The translations under genes were made by a program, and so were the position numbers. Under the pieces are notes generated by a model that saw only the letters and a program-made list of their open reading frames with translations, had not been told where the DNA came from and did no database searches. Below, piece after piece: positions 36,676-53,696 of a stretch of DNA of 64,000 nucleotides (the stretch's first letter is position 1; each line of letters opens with the position of its first letter). The stretch is taken from positions 1,781,001 to 1,845,000 of the forward strand of contig JAYKKT010000049.1 of NCBI GenBank assembly GCA_036023115.1, written 5' to 3'. The DNA comes from Brasenia schreberi (lineage: Eukaryota > Streptophyta > Magnoliopsida > Nymphaeales > Cabombaceae).

Positions 36676-38816
36676 TGTAAGCACGAAAATTCTCACTTCT
36701 GGCTTTTGAGACTTGAAATGAACCTTCTCGCATCTACGTCGCTTTTAAGGGCATGCCAGCTAGCTTGCTTTAAACTAGCGAAGTTTTTTGAAAATATCTG
36801 ACTTTTGGGTAATTGTGAGAAAGCGGGATCTTTTCACTTTAAACCTTCTTGAACCGATGCTCAAGGGTCAGTTTAAGCGCTTATAGACTTCGATAAAAAC
36901 AATTTTAACTTTGAAAATATAAGTGTTTGAAAAATGGATTTGATTCGTGCCTACGTTGTAAATTTTATGTACGGGAGCTATACGATTCCAAGTCTTTGAG
37001 TTTTAGCTAATTAGGCTGGGTATGTGTGTGCACAAGTGGCCTAAATTCAGCGAGTTTGAGCTTAGATTCAGGGTTTCCTCTTTGAAAACGCGTGAATGCA
37101 AGGATGCATGAATACTTTTCGGGTTTGATATGATGATGTGAGCTAAGCTCGAATTGAAAGCAACTCACACATACAACTTAATGTAAATACCTGAATGAAA
37201 GTGCAACTCACGCAGCTTTAAGGGAAATACCCGAACTTGAAAGCAACTCACACGACTTGAATGTAAATTGTAGAATTTGAAATATACTTATATCTTAAGA
37301 GCGGAAAGGCTCAATTGTGAGTGAGTGCTCTTGGTGTGTAAATGGAAAGACAACTCACACAATTGGAATTGAACTTGCCGAAATTGAAATATAAGTATAT
37401 AGTAAGAGCGGAAAGGCTCAATGCACACGTGTGTGTAGTGTGAAATTTAAATGACAAACTCACACGACATGAATTGAACCACCCGGAAATGTAAGTGCGT
37501 ACACAACTGAATGTAAAACTCATGCAACTAGAAAGTATATAAATATGCTATATCTTATGAGCAACAAAGGCTTAAAAGGTGCGTGAGAGTGTGGAGCAAG
37601 TGCTCAAGTACTTCTTGGGTGCGAGTGTGAAATTTAAATGACAAACTCACACGACATGAATGTAACAACCCGAATTGAATTGCAACTCACACGGCTTTCA
37701 CTAAAGTCTTTAGCTTAAGAGCGAAGGCTCAATGTGTGTGCAATAGTGTGCAATTAAGAGCGGAAAGGTTCAAGTGTACGTGGGTGTCTTGTGTATGTTT
37801 AAGAGCAATATGGCTCAAGTGTACGTCTATGCTTCGTGTATCAAGCATGAATATTACATTTCGGGGGGAGACTACGCTCCATTACTACAACCCCATATCG
37901 AATTAAATTTATATGGCACAAGCCATTTTCTGTTTGAATGTAAAGGACTTACAACTTTCCTAGCCCACTATGTGGGGTTTCCTTAGGAGGCGTACGCCTT
38001 GCTTGTTGAGCTTGTGCCCTTGTGTGCTCAATGGTTCGGTCTTCAAGCTTCGCCCGGCAGGTCTTTGTGGATGCTTGGGGTGGCTTTGACTTGATTTGGG
38101 CTATGGCCTTGTTTGGGGTAGTTCGGCTTGAGGAGTATGAGCTTGCTTGGGTTTTATTGGGCTGATTTGAGGTTGATGTGAGCTTGACCTAACTAGGTTA
38201 GTTTGGTTTAGGGTGACTCGAGCCAAGGGTGGCTCGAGTGGGCTTGGTTTAAGGTTGATATGGGCTTAACCTAACTAGGTAGGTTTTGTTTAGGGTGACT
38301 TGAGCCAAGGGTGGCTCGAGTGGGCTTGGTTTGAGGTGTTCTTCCAAGGGACTTGGCCGATTTTGGTTTAGGTGGCCGGGTCCTAGTTAGGTTAGGTTAT
38401 GATAGAGTTTAGTCCTAAACTAGGTTAGGTTTAGTGAGCCAGCCACCTTGGTTCATCCAAGGTGGGCTCGGTTTTGGGTATGGGGACTTGGATGTGACTC
38501 GAGCCAAGGGTGGCTCGAGTGTTTGGGTTTAGTCCTTGGTTGGGTTCGGCCAGTGAGGTGTTAGCAAGGGATGTGTGCGGCCGGGGTTCAGGGCACGCAA
38601 GGCAAAGTGCAGCGAGGCGTGAGGCGCGCTGCTGGGTAAGGGTGGCTTGGGACAGGTTGCGGCAGGTAGGTGGCGCGTCAAGGGGGACGGCCTGCAACAA
38701 GGCAGGCCGTGTGGGTTTTTTTTTTTAAAAGGGGGACGAGGCACGGCCTGCACTAGCAGGCCATGTGTGGGCTTTCTAAGGGAGACAGCCTGCCAAAGGG
38801 TAGGTCGTGGGGTTTC
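36676..38816 (-). mobile_element. Tat-type LTR, minus strand, truncated
   Basis: Reading on the minus strand, the LTR ends at 36,676 (TGTAAGCACGAAAATTC on the plus strand). It has the two conserved hairpins (36,848-36,865 and 36,759-36,779), TGTGTGAG/CTCACAC arrays with GAGCGGAAAGGCTC hairpins, the TTACTACAACCCCATATCGA box (about 37,883) and the GGTTAGG-rich block (38,130-38,440). At 38,817 a second LTR of the same orientation begins (TGTAGACACGG), so the 5' portion of this LTR is missing or displaced. Confidence 0.7.
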
Positions 38817-40596
38817 TGTAGACACGGAAATTTCCCACTTCTGGTTCTTAGGCCCGAAGTTAACCTTTTCGTGTGTTTGAGTCATTTTTATAACAAGGGC
38901 GTGCCGACTAGCTTACTCAAGCTAGCGAAGTAAGTTTTGAAATCTGACTCTATCGGGGCGACTGTGAGCAAGTGAGCTCTTTTCGTCGCAGACCTTCTTG
39001 CACTGATGCACAACGGTCAGTCTACACGCTTGGCAAAGTCGTTTTAAACAAACCTCTTTGAAAAGTACTCGAAGTGTTTGGGTTTTGTTTGTATGATTGC
39101 AAGTTTTATTTCACGTGGGATTTGCACATGCCTATGTCTTTCTTTTTATGCTTTTTAGGCCCAACTAGGTGTGTGCGCAAGTGACCTAAGTTGGGCGATT
39201 TTTGCATGGGAGTGTGGGGCTTGCTTTGATGCAATATGCGTCCTTACTCGTGGTATGGCGAATATGCAATGCAAACTCACACAACTCCAAGGGAAAACCC
39301 GAATTGAAAGACAATGCTTAAGGGAAATTACGTAATGTAAATTGCAAAAGGGAAATATGACTATATCTTAAGAGCGGAAAGGCTCAATTGTGCAAGTGTG
39401 TGTCGTGTATATATGGAAAGACTACTCACACAGCTGAACCTTAAAACCCAAATCTTAAAGACATAGCAGAAGGAAAATACTTATAATATATATGGGCCCG
39501 AAGGTCGCCAACGTGTGCGTGGGTGTTGTGTATATATGTAAAGACAACTCACACGACTTGCAATGTAAAACCCAAATAAAATTGCAATATGGCCCTTACT
39601 AGGGTCTTGGGAGTAAGAGCGAAAGCTCAATGTGTGTGAGTGTGGAATTGAAAGACCACGCACACAACTTGAATTAAAACACCCAAATGAAATTGCAATA
39701 TGGCCCTTACTAGGGTCTTGGGACTAAGAGTGAAAGCTCAATGTGTGTGAGTGTGGAAATTGAAAGACAACACTCACGACTTAAATTAAAACCACGCAGC
39801 TGAATATATATAAGTATAACTATATCTTAGGGGCTGTTAAGGCCCGTGTGTGTGCCAAAATGGTGTGCAGCTAAGAGCGGAATGGCCCAAGTGCACGTGT
39901 GTGTTGATGTGCCAAACCACATTATTACAACCGGGGGAGACAACGCTCCATTATTACAACCCTGTATCAAATTTAATTAAATGTAAGCAAGTTCATATAA
40001 AGGACCAAGTTAGGCACTTACGTGTAGCTGGTCCGTGTTCAACTTGCTTGGCTTTGGCTTAGTGAGTTGCCTTGAACAGCCGAAGGGGAGCTCCTTGGGT
40101 GTATGTTGGCAGCAGGTAGGGGGTGCTAGCCGGGTGGAGTCTTGACGCTGGCTGGGTGATGGAGTGGCTAGGTGCGGCAGGTTAGGGGTGCTGCTGGGCT
40201 GGGAAGTGGGTGACTAAGGGAGAAGGTTCAGCTAGGAGCTAAGGGGGGTGGATGGGATATGGTGTGGGTCAGCTGGGTGTGAGGGAGAAGGTTCAGCTAG
40301 GAGTATAAGGTGGGTGGATGGGATATGGTGTGGGCCGGCTGGGTGTAAGGGAGAAGGGAAGGATGGGCTGGCGGGTGGATGGGAGTATGCAGTTGGGAAA
40401 GAAGGAGGTGAAAGGCTAGATGGGGTTGAGGTGGGGTACTAACCGTGGATGGAAGTGGCGCTGATGGATGAAGGTGGTGGTCGGATGGTGGTGGAAGGAA
40501 GGTGGTAGCCGAAGGGTGGAGCTCCTCGTCGAAGATGGAAGGCGGTGGATTCAGTTGAAGTAGAGAGGTGGCAGCCGGGTGATGAAGTGGCGGTGG

Positions 40597-43500
40597 TGTA
40601 GACGCGCGAAAAATCCCCGCCTCTTCGCCTCTTTCGGGGGCTTGGAGTGGATCTTCTCGTGCGTTTAAGGCCTATGTATACAAATAGGGCGTGCCAGCTA
40701 GCTTACTTAAGCTAGCGAAGATATTTTTAATACTGACTTCTAAACGTGGCGACTGTGAGCAAGTAAGCTCTTGTCGTCGCAGACCTTCTTGCACCGATGC
40801 GCAAGGGTCAGTCTGTATGCTTTTGCAAAAATCGAGTTTTGGAGAGAAGGTCTACGAAGCGGTTCGAGGTGTCTATTTCGGGTCTTTAAGATGCGATTTG
40901 CCTATTTTAGATCACGTGGATTTGCACGTGCCTAAGTCTTTTCTTTTATCCCTTTTCGGGCCACCTAGTTTGTGTGTTATGAACACTCCACTACATGGGC
41001 GAATTCGAGCGGGGCTTGCTTTGATGCAATATGCGTCCTACCTCGTGGTATGGCGTAGATGCAATGCAAACTCACGCTACTCCAAAGGGAAAACCCGAAA
41101 TGTAAAGACAATACTGAAGGGAAATAGCAGAAGGGAAATAACCGAAGGGAAATAACCGAAGGGAAATAACCGAAGGGAAATAACCGAAGGGAGATATGTA
41201 TATATCTTATGTATATGAGCCCTTACTCGGGTCTTGCAAATAAGAGCGAAGGCTCAATGTGGGTGCGTGCTTGAATTGAAAGACTTACACACACGACATG
41301 AAATTAAACCCAAATATAAATTGCAGTATGGCCTTGACTAAGGTCTTGGGAGTAAGAGCGAAGGCTCAATGTGTGTGAGAGTGCTTGAATTGAAAGACTA
41401 CCCACACGACATGAAATTAAACCCAAATATAAATTGCAGTATGGCCTTGACTAAGGTCTTAGGAGTAAGAGCGAAGGCTCAATGTGTGTGAGAGTGCTTG
41501 AATTGAAAGACTACCCACACGACATAAATGAAACCCAAATATAACTGCAATAAGGCCTTTACTAAGGTCTTGGGAGTAAGAGCGAAGGCTCAATGTGTGT
41601 GAGAGTGCTTGAATTGAAAGACTACCCACACGACATGAAATGAAACCCAAATAGTATAGGTCAGCCCTTACTTGGGTCTTTCAAATAAGAGCGAAAGCTC
41701 AATGTGTGTGAGAGTGCTTGAATTGAAAGACAACGCACCCAACTTAAACAAAACCCTTCGAAAATGAAAGTATATATATACACTTATATATTAGGGGCTG
41801 ATTAGGCCCGTGTGTGTTAAAAATCGTGCACGACTAAGAGGGTGCACGTGTGTGGTTGTGCCAAGCCATGTTATTACAAGCGGGGGGAGACTATGCTCCG
41901 TTATTACAACCCCGTATCAAATTGAATCCCAAGCAAGTATACAACTAAGGACCGAGTTTAGACACTTACGAGTAGCTGGTCCGTAGAGGTCTTGCTTGAG
42001 CGTGGACTTGGCCTTGGGCTGCAAGTGGGAGCTCCGCGAAGGTAGGTGATCAAGGGTGCTGGCCGGCTGCAAGTGGGGCGCGGGATAGGCGCCTCGAAGG
42101 TGGCCGGTGGCAAGTAGATGGCGGCTCCAAGTAGGGGGTTTAAAGTGGCTGAATGAGTGGGTTCTTAGGGTCACTAGGGGAGTTGAGAGTTTAGGGAAGC
42201 TGGACCTAAAGGGTGAGCTGGTGGGAAAGGCCGAATGGGACACCTAGGGGAAGGCCGAATGGGAGATGATGGCTAGGTAGTGGCCGGCAGCTTGGGTTAT
42301 ACTAGGTTCGGCTAGGTTAAAGTGGTGGTGGCAAGGGGGCTGAGATGAAGGTAGGATGGGTGGCCAAGAGTGGAGAGGTGGAAGAGAGGGGCTTTGAGGG
42401 AGTTTGGGGCACTTACCGAATGGGGAGAGGTGGCGGATGAAATGGGAAGCAGGCGGGCAGGTGACTGTTGGCTGGTTCGGTTGGGTGGAGGTGGTGGCGT
42501 CCGGCTGAGGGATGGTGGTGGTGGATGGAAGAGGGAAGGTGGCGGTGCAGGTGGTGGCTGGTGGAGCAGGTGGAGCAGTTAGGGAGTGGAGCAGGCGGGC
42601 GGATTGGAGAGTGGAATCGGCTGGGCTGAGGTGAGGGCTCCCACTTGGAAAACCCGCCCACAAGGAGGGGGGTTTAAATAGGGGATGGGTAGGTCGGTTA
42701 GGGCTGGGCTGTGGGTAGTGGTTAGGTGGTTTAGGTAGGGTGGTATGTAGATAAGGTGGGCTGGAAGGGGTTTGGGCCAGATATTTTAAAACTAGGGGTT
42801 TGGGCAAATCGTGGGCTAAGGGTGGTTTAGGGGTTTAGGGCTAGGTTAGGTGGTTGGGTTTTAGGGTGAGGTTTAGTGAGCTAGGTTAGGTGATTAGGCT
42901 AGGTTTAGGCTAGGATTAGGAAAATTAATCTAGGTTTAGGGAAGGATTAGGGAAGTGGGTTAGGTGATTAGGTTGGGATTAGAACAAGATTAGGGAAGTG
43001 GGTTAGGTGATTAGGCTCAGATTAGGGGTGGATTAGGGATTTAGGCTAGGCTTAGGCATTTTGGGTTAGGTTTAGGTGAGGGAGCTCCCTTAGCATGGCC
43101 CATAGACCTTGATCACCCCATGTTGGTGCAGCCCTAGGTTAGGTTTTAGCTAATTACAAGCTTAAACCCACTCAATTAGGCTAACCCACATGATTAACCC
43201 AAACTTGACACACAAGTCAAGCTTAATACAACACTCTTGATATTTTTCATCCCCATTCTCTCTCATGCCCAATATCCCACGTGAATTTCAAGTGGGCCCC
43301 ACCTCCATTTATGAGAAGGTGATGTGGGCCATGGATATGGATATTGGATTGGATCTCTGGATCCAAATCCAAATCCAAGTCCACATATGGGTTTGGATTG
43401 GGATCTGAATATATATGGTCCAGATCCAATCCAAACTGAACTCTGACTCCTTCGAGCTGGGTTCGAAACGGACGATTCGTGCGGGGCCTGACAGCATCTA

Positions 43501-43912
43501 CTCCGTCTGCGTTGGGTCTTCGCCAACATAGTCGTCCGCCTCCGTTTCTGCCTTCCGGAGATGACTTCGAATGCTATTTTGATAAGAACAGGGTCTTGGA
43601 CGTTCGAGATCTTGGGATGTGAATCAGATACAAGAGTTGCTGCACCGGGCTCGACAGGTGCTCCGGTTTCGGGCTCTTCTTGGCTCTCCTGGTCCTGTCT
43701 TGATCGGGCCAAGCCACTTCGGGGTTTCAAAACATGTTTTAAAAGGGTTTTCAAAAGCTATATCATATGTTTTCGAAAGATAAAGTTTAAAACATATATA
43801 CAGGGTTGTCTGAAAGGCTCCTGGGTTTCCAGACTCAAAAATGGCCCTTTGGGGTTGCTTGTATAAAACCAGATGGATTTTGAGAAATTCGTGGGATTTC
43901 GGGGTGTTTACA
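40597..43912 (-). mobile_element. Nested solo LTR (3,316 bp), minus strand
   Basis: It runs from TGTAGACGCGCG (plus-strand view) to GGGGTGTTTACA and is flanked by GGTGG at 40,592-40,596 and 43,913-43,917. Inside are a 15-bp array (GAAATAACCGAAGGG, about 41,115-41,193), five roughly 110-bp units with AGAGCGAAGGCTC (41,230-41,720), the TTATTACAACCCCGTATCAA box (41,900), a G-rich (reverse C-rich) block and a TTAGG-rich block (42,680-43,080). The right end resembles the LTR of the complete element at 20.7 kb, so it is the same subfamily. Confidence 0.88.
41115..41193. repeat. Short tandem repeat, 15-bp unit, about five copies
   Basis: Repeats of GAAATAACCGAAGGG with a degenerate first copy (GAAATAGCAGAAGGG). 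It lies inside the nested solo LTR, in the region equivalent to the CCCTTCGGCAATTT stretch of other LTR copies, so it is a local expansion. Confidence 0.85.
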
Positions 43913-44875
43913 GGTGGAAGGGCAGGTGGTGGAAGTGGTGCAGCTTGGAGGGAGTGAAGGGGGATGAGTGTGGAAGAGAGAGTGGAACCCGCAAGAGAGG
44001 GGGTACTTATAGGCTAGGTATGGGCTGGGTCAGTTGGGGTGGTATGGGCCAGATATTTGTAATAAGGTGGGCATGGGGAGTGGTTTGGGGTAGGTCGGTT
44101 AGGGGGGCTGGTTGGTGGTTTAGGATAGGTCGGTTAGGTGGTCTGGGACTTAGTGGTTAGGGGTTTAATTAGGTGCACTAAGGTGGGTTTAGGCTTAGTT
44201 GGTTAGGGTCTAGGTGGTCTAGCTAGGTGAGGTGAGCTAGGTGAGGTCGGCTAGGTGAGGTTGGGGCGGTTTTGGGTGAGGATGGCTAGATTTGGGTAAG
44301 GTTTAGGGGAGAGTGACTAGGTGAGGTGGGCTAGCTTAGGGCTAGGTTTTAGGAACCTCCCCTTGGCGCCGGTCCATTGACCCAGTTGCAACCATGTTCA
44401 AGTTGGTGCAACCCCAGGTTAGGTGTAGGTGCATACAAGCTTAAACCCACACTCTAGGCTAAACCCACAAGGTTAACCCACCCTTGACCAAAAGTCAAGC
44501 CTACCAACTTTCTCACTCATACTTTATCACCCCTTTTTCTCTCTCTACCAAAGCTTTTCACGTGAAATATTTGTAGGCCCCACCTCCATTTATGAGAAGG
44601 TGATGTGGGCCATGGATGTAGATATTGGATTTGGATCTTTGGATTCAAATCCAAATCCAAATACATGTTGGGTTTGGATATGGATATATATGGTCCAGAT
44701 TCGACCCAAATCTGATTTTTGATTCCTTCATGGCGTTTCAAAACGGACGGTTTTGGCCTTCTGTCGGGCTTCTCTCCGAACGAACTTGGATTTTTCTTCT
44801 TTCTCTTGCTTTGGCCTCGGGATGGCTTTTGAAGTTTTGAGAGTTTTGAAAATTGGAATTTTTGGGGTGTTTATA

Positions 44876-44920
44876 GATGCCCTTCTTTGGCATTATCCAA
44901 ATTGATTTGGATAATGGCAA
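44876..44920 (-). mobile_element. 45-bp internal stub of a retroelement (polypurine tract)
   Basis: On the minus strand it reads TTGCCATTATCCAAAT, then GATAATGCCAAAGAAGGGCA ending TC directly before the LTR. The complete element has the same arrangement at 30,971-31,015. Homology stops at 44,920, and 44,921 onward is plastid sequence. It marks the retroelement/plastid junction. Confidence 0.8.
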
Positions 44921-44921
44921 C

Positions 44922-44990
44922 TATATGTCAACCCAAGATGCATCTTCCTCCAGGACTTCGAAAGGGTACTTTTGGAACACCAATAGGCAT
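44922..44990 (-). pseudogene. clpP: clpP exon 1 only (69 of 71 nt)
   Basis: The minus strand from ATG at 44,990 reads MPIGVPKVPFRSPG, the conserved N-terminus of the plastid ClpP protease subunit, which with nuclear partners degrades stromal proteins. A 2-base loss (GGAGAGGAAG to GGAGGAAG) shifts the frame and would lead to CILG and a stop. The exon ends at ATATA followed by one base (G) of the intron 1 start, and the sequence then turns into retroelement DNA. Exons 2 and 3 are absent. The neighbour psbB on the other strand is in the normal divergent arrangement. Confidence 0.85.
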
Positions 44991-46962
<1,972 letters not shown>

Positions 46963-47144
46963 TACAACATTCTTTTGTTCCTTTTCGACTTTATTTTATT
47001 TTGTTTTTGTTGTGATTTGAATTTGACATAGGGAACCGGATAAATCTTGATTTGAATCATTGCATTTTGTTTTACTCTTGTTCTTTCTTTTTCTTTATCC
47101 GGGAGAGGATCCCCAAATGAACAGGTATGGAAGCTATAATTTAA

Positions 47145-47267
<123 letters not shown>

Positions 47268-47284
47268 TTTTTCATTATCTCAAT

Positions 47285-47324
47285 TGAAATGATGACCCTA
47301 CCTATTGGGAGGGTCATCATTTCA
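47285..47324. terminator. Inverted repeat between psbT and psbN
   Basis: A perfect 15-bp stem (TGAAATGATGACCCT / AGGGTCATCATTTCA) with a 10-base loop lies between the convergent psbT and psbN ends. In plastids this hairpin stabilises transcript 3' ends. It remains perfectly paired here. Confidence 0.85.
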
Positions 47325-47325
47325 G

Positions 47326-47784
<459 letters not shown>

Positions 47785-47916
47785 ATTCACAAGAACCGAC
47801 TAACTAGCTTTTCAATAGAAAGTCAAGTTAAGCATTTAGGTCTTTGATTTTTAGCCCATTCCTTTTTGATTTGGTAGTTCGACCGCGGAATTCTTTTGTT
47901 TCGGTATTTCCGGAAT

Positions 47917-49383
<1,467 letters not shown>

Positions 49384-49584
49384 AGAATATGGATCATATA
49401 TATTTGTAATCAATCATTTATCATTTGGGGAGGAACAATAGTATTTCATTGCTACAAATATGGATTATTTAAAAGAATAAGACATGTATTTGGATATTTC
49501 CCTTCAACTTAACAAAATTGGATTATTTATTTTATTTGACATACACGAATAGTTGAAGGGAATTCTCCGAAGAAAAAATGGATT

Positions 49585-50811
<1,227 letters not shown>

Positions 50812-50999
50812 ATTGATTCAATTGTGAAATAAAATATCATGCCATGTGTATTGTGTATCTAGGGAGAATTCACTTTGAAACGACTAATCCCTAGATACAT
50901 CTATTCCATTTTTGACTAAGTATATGGATTTGTGCTAAAAATGGAAACTCCATATTTTCATCTTTATTTTTTCTAAAAATAAAGATGAAAAAAAATCCA

Positions 51000-52627
51000 A
51001 TGGATTTCAAATTTATGCAAAATGCTTTTCTATTTCTAAAATGTCCAATATATGTTTTACATCTTCTACGCGCGAAAATGTTCAATTTTCATAAGGTCTT
51101 CATCTGTTATTCAAAAGTTCCAATTATGTATATTGGACCTTTTGAGACAATTATAGATCCTGGGAGGCAATTCTAATTGGTCAATAAAAATGGATTTCAA
51201 TGCTATTTCTTTTTGATTTTTCCTTAGTTTAGCCAATATATCATGAAAATAAAATGTAAAAAAAAAAATTCTTCCGCATGTAAAAAGGAATAAATAAATC
51301 AATCAAATTCCGGGAGGCTTAAAGCGCAAATGGACTTCCATTTGTCCATATTTTTCAAATTTATGCAAATACTTTTCGATAGGATTTCTAAATCCAATGT
51401 CCAATATATATATTTTACATCAACGATTTCCACAGAAGGTGGTAAAATGATGTCTTGAGCGGTTACATATGTTCAATTTTCCATAAATACAATTTCTTTC
51501 AAATTCATTAAAAATGTACTGATTCTTTCTATGGTAGAATATTCATGTATTTTGCACGTGTGATACATGTTTCTGAGCAAAATCTTCAATCGCAATGCCT
51601 ATTGATTGGTCAATAAAGCGTCCATAATAAAGACGCTTACTGTACTCTTGATTCAACACACTTCCAATGTAGTTCAGTATTTCTTTTTTAATATATTTTA
51701 TATTTTATTTTGATCCTTGAGTTTAATTCTTAATTTTCAATTGGATTTCAATCCTTGAAATCTTGAAATTTCTTCAATGTTGATTTTTAGTTTTACACCT
51801 TAGTTTAGCCTAATATATCATGAAAAGTAAAAAATAGGTACGAATGCTCTTAACTTTTCCGAGGCCGGGTTGATTGTTCGTTTTAAATTTAATTTTTTCT
51901 TCTTCCGCATGAATCCAAAACCGGCAAAGGAATAAATAAATCGATCAAATTACGAGAAGCTTCGTAAAGCGCTTCTTTAGGAGTTAAACTTCCATTCGTC
52001 CATATTTCGAGAAAAAGTATCTCTTGTTTTTCATTCCCATTCCCATAAGAATGAATACTATGATTCGCATTTCGAACAGGCATGGATACAGCATCTATAG
52101 GATAGCTTTCGTCTTGATGGTTATTTGGGGTTTTTATACGATATCCGCGATTCCTCTCGATTTGTAATCCAATACACAAATTAATAGGTTCTGTTAGGTT
52201 AGCTATATGTTGTGTATTATCAACGATTTCCACAGAAGGTGGTAAAATGATGTCTTGTCGGTTACATATCCAGGACCCTTGACACAAATAGACGCGTCCG
52301 TTCCATACAGATTACTTCTCAATACAATTTCTTTCAAATTCATTAAAATTTCATGTACTGATTCTTGAATACCTACTATGGTAGAATATTTCATGTGGTA
52401 TTTTGGAACAAATTCAGATTCGTTGCTACGTGATGATACATTTCCCTCAATTTCTCCGAGCAAAACTCTTCATATTGCAATGCCTATTGTATCGGCTTGG
52501 CCTTTCATAAGTGTTTCCTTAAATTTGGAAATAAAGCGTCCATAATAAAGACGCTTACTGTTACTCTTGATTCAACACACTTCCAATGTAGTGTCCGAGT
52601 AGATACTCTTACTTTCTCTCGAACCAT
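51000..52627 (-). pseudogene. rpoA: Plastid RNA polymerase alpha subunit, duplicated and broken
   Basis: The ATG is at 52,627 on the minus strand (MVREKVRVSTRTLHW). Recognisable parts across frameshifts are [74 protein letters not shown] (52,460 to about 51,900) and, far downstream, [20 protein letters not shown] (51,210-51,120) with a shifted C-terminal end near 51,080-51,000. Between the two lies a second, deletion-riddled copy (about 51,230-51,800) of the N-terminal and middle part, including the rps11-rpoA spacer. The alpha subunit assembles the PEP polymerase (residues 1 to about 230) and contacts DNA through its C-terminal domain. There are many stops, so it is non-functional. Confidence 0.88.
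51230..51800 (-). repeat. Shredded second copy of the rpoA-spacer unit
   Basis: Short blocks match 51,800-52,715 in the same order. Examples are ATCAACGATTTCCACAGAAG, AATACAATTTCTTTCAAATT, GTACTGATTCTT, CTATGGTAGAATATT, AATAAAGCGTCCATAATAAA and CTTCAATGTTGATTTTTAGT (versus GTTTATT). The blocks are closer together here, so this copy has lost many short pieces (about 570 versus 900 bases). Confidence 0.85.
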
Positions 52628-52714
52628 AGTAATATATTTTATTTTTATTTTGATCAAACCCTTGAATTGTTTATTTCTCTTGAAATCTCTTCAATGTTTA
52701 TTTTTAGTTTTATT

Positions 52715-53133
52715 TACACGTCTTCATTTTTTAGGGGACCTACATCCATTATGTGGCGTAGGGGTTATGTCATGTACGAAATTTAATAGTATACCACTTC
52801 TACGAATGGCTCGTAATGCCGCATCTCTTCCGAGACCTTGACCTTTTATCATGACTTCTGCTCGTTGCATGCCTTGATCCGTTACTGTTCGAATAGCATT
52901 TCCTGCTGCGGTTTGAGCGGCGAATGGTGTCCCCCTTCGTGTACCCTTGAATCCACAAGTACCGGCGGAGGACTAAAAGAAATCACCCGACCCCGTACAT
53001 CTGTAACAGTCACAATGGTATTGTTGAAACTAGCTTGAACATGAATAACTCCCTTTGGTATTTTACGAGCATGCTTACGCGAACCAATACGTCCATTTTT
53101 ACGCGAACCAATTTTTGGTATAGGTTTTGCCAT
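52715..53133 (-). pseudogene. rps11: Plastid ribosomal protein S11, frameshifted
   Basis: From ATG at 53,133 it reads [20 protein letters not shown] through [20 protein letters not shown], then shifts frame near 52,980 (expected [10 protein letters not shown] appears one frame over). The downstream frame continues [38 protein letters not shown] to HNGCRSPKK and then TGA where the family has an Arg (CGA) before RRV. S11 sits in the platform of the 30S ribosome, holding rRNA near the E-site. The frameshift removes the second half, so the copy is not functional. rpoA lies downstream and rpl36 upstream. Confidence 0.9.
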
Positions 53134-53696
53134 ATTTTATTATATTTTTATTATTTCATAAATATGAGTCCGAGATATATGGATATATCCATTTTATGTA
53201 AAACAGATCCTTTATATATTTATATTTTATATATATATATAATATATATATTATATATTTATAATATTATTTTTTCTATTTTTTATATAATATATATATA
53301 AAATAGAATATTTATTAATATGAAATAATAAATTTGAAATATTGAAATATCAAATTAAAAATATCAATAATATTTCTTATAATACTTATTATATATATAT
53401 ATAATTATAGAATATTATATATAGAATATTTTTTATATATATAATATTTATTATATTTTATTTTTATATTTATATATATATTTATATATATTAATATAAT
53501 TAAATTAATATAATATTTATTTTTCTTTTTTTTATTAATATTTTTCTTTTTATTATTTAATTATTTATTATTTTATTATTAATATTAATTATATATTTGA
53601 TTTTAGATATATATTTTATATATATTTTATTGAATATAAATTTATTTGATTTGTGCATCCGGTGCTTTCGAATAGAAGCCCTCTTTTGTATCAATA
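53134..53696. repeat. AT-rich low-complexity expansion between rps11 and rpl36
   Basis: About 500 bases consist almost only of TATA/TTTA/AATA runs (53,150-53,650). The spacer here is usually much shorter in angiosperms. No gene. It could be slippage expansion in the plastome or later growth in the nucleus. Confidence 0.75.

Larger units (their letters stand above)
38817..44875 (-). mobile_element. Tat-type 3' LTR, minus strand, carrying a nested solo LTR
   Basis: The LTR consists of 38,817-40,596 and 43,918-44,875 (about 2.7 kb), split by the solo LTR at 40,597-43,912. The right end reads GGGGTGTTTATA, the reverse of TGTAAACACCCC with one change (TATA for TACA). The adjoining 44,876-44,920 is internal polypurine-tract sequence, so in element orientation this is the 3' LTR. 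The body and 5' LTR of this element are gone and plastid DNA takes their place. Confidence 0.8.

Noticed and set aside
42244..42807. 187-codon minus-strand open frame
   Set aside because: Inside the nested solo LTR, in the same C-rich (reverse G-rich) segment. Proline-rich with no domain or start context; a composition artefact.
43263..43754. 163-codon minus-strand open frame in the solo LTR (and 179 codons at 20,909-21,448)
   Set aside because: Both are in the start part of LTRs and overlap alternative frames on both strands. They reflect GGAT.TGGAT repeats, and no protein family is recognised.
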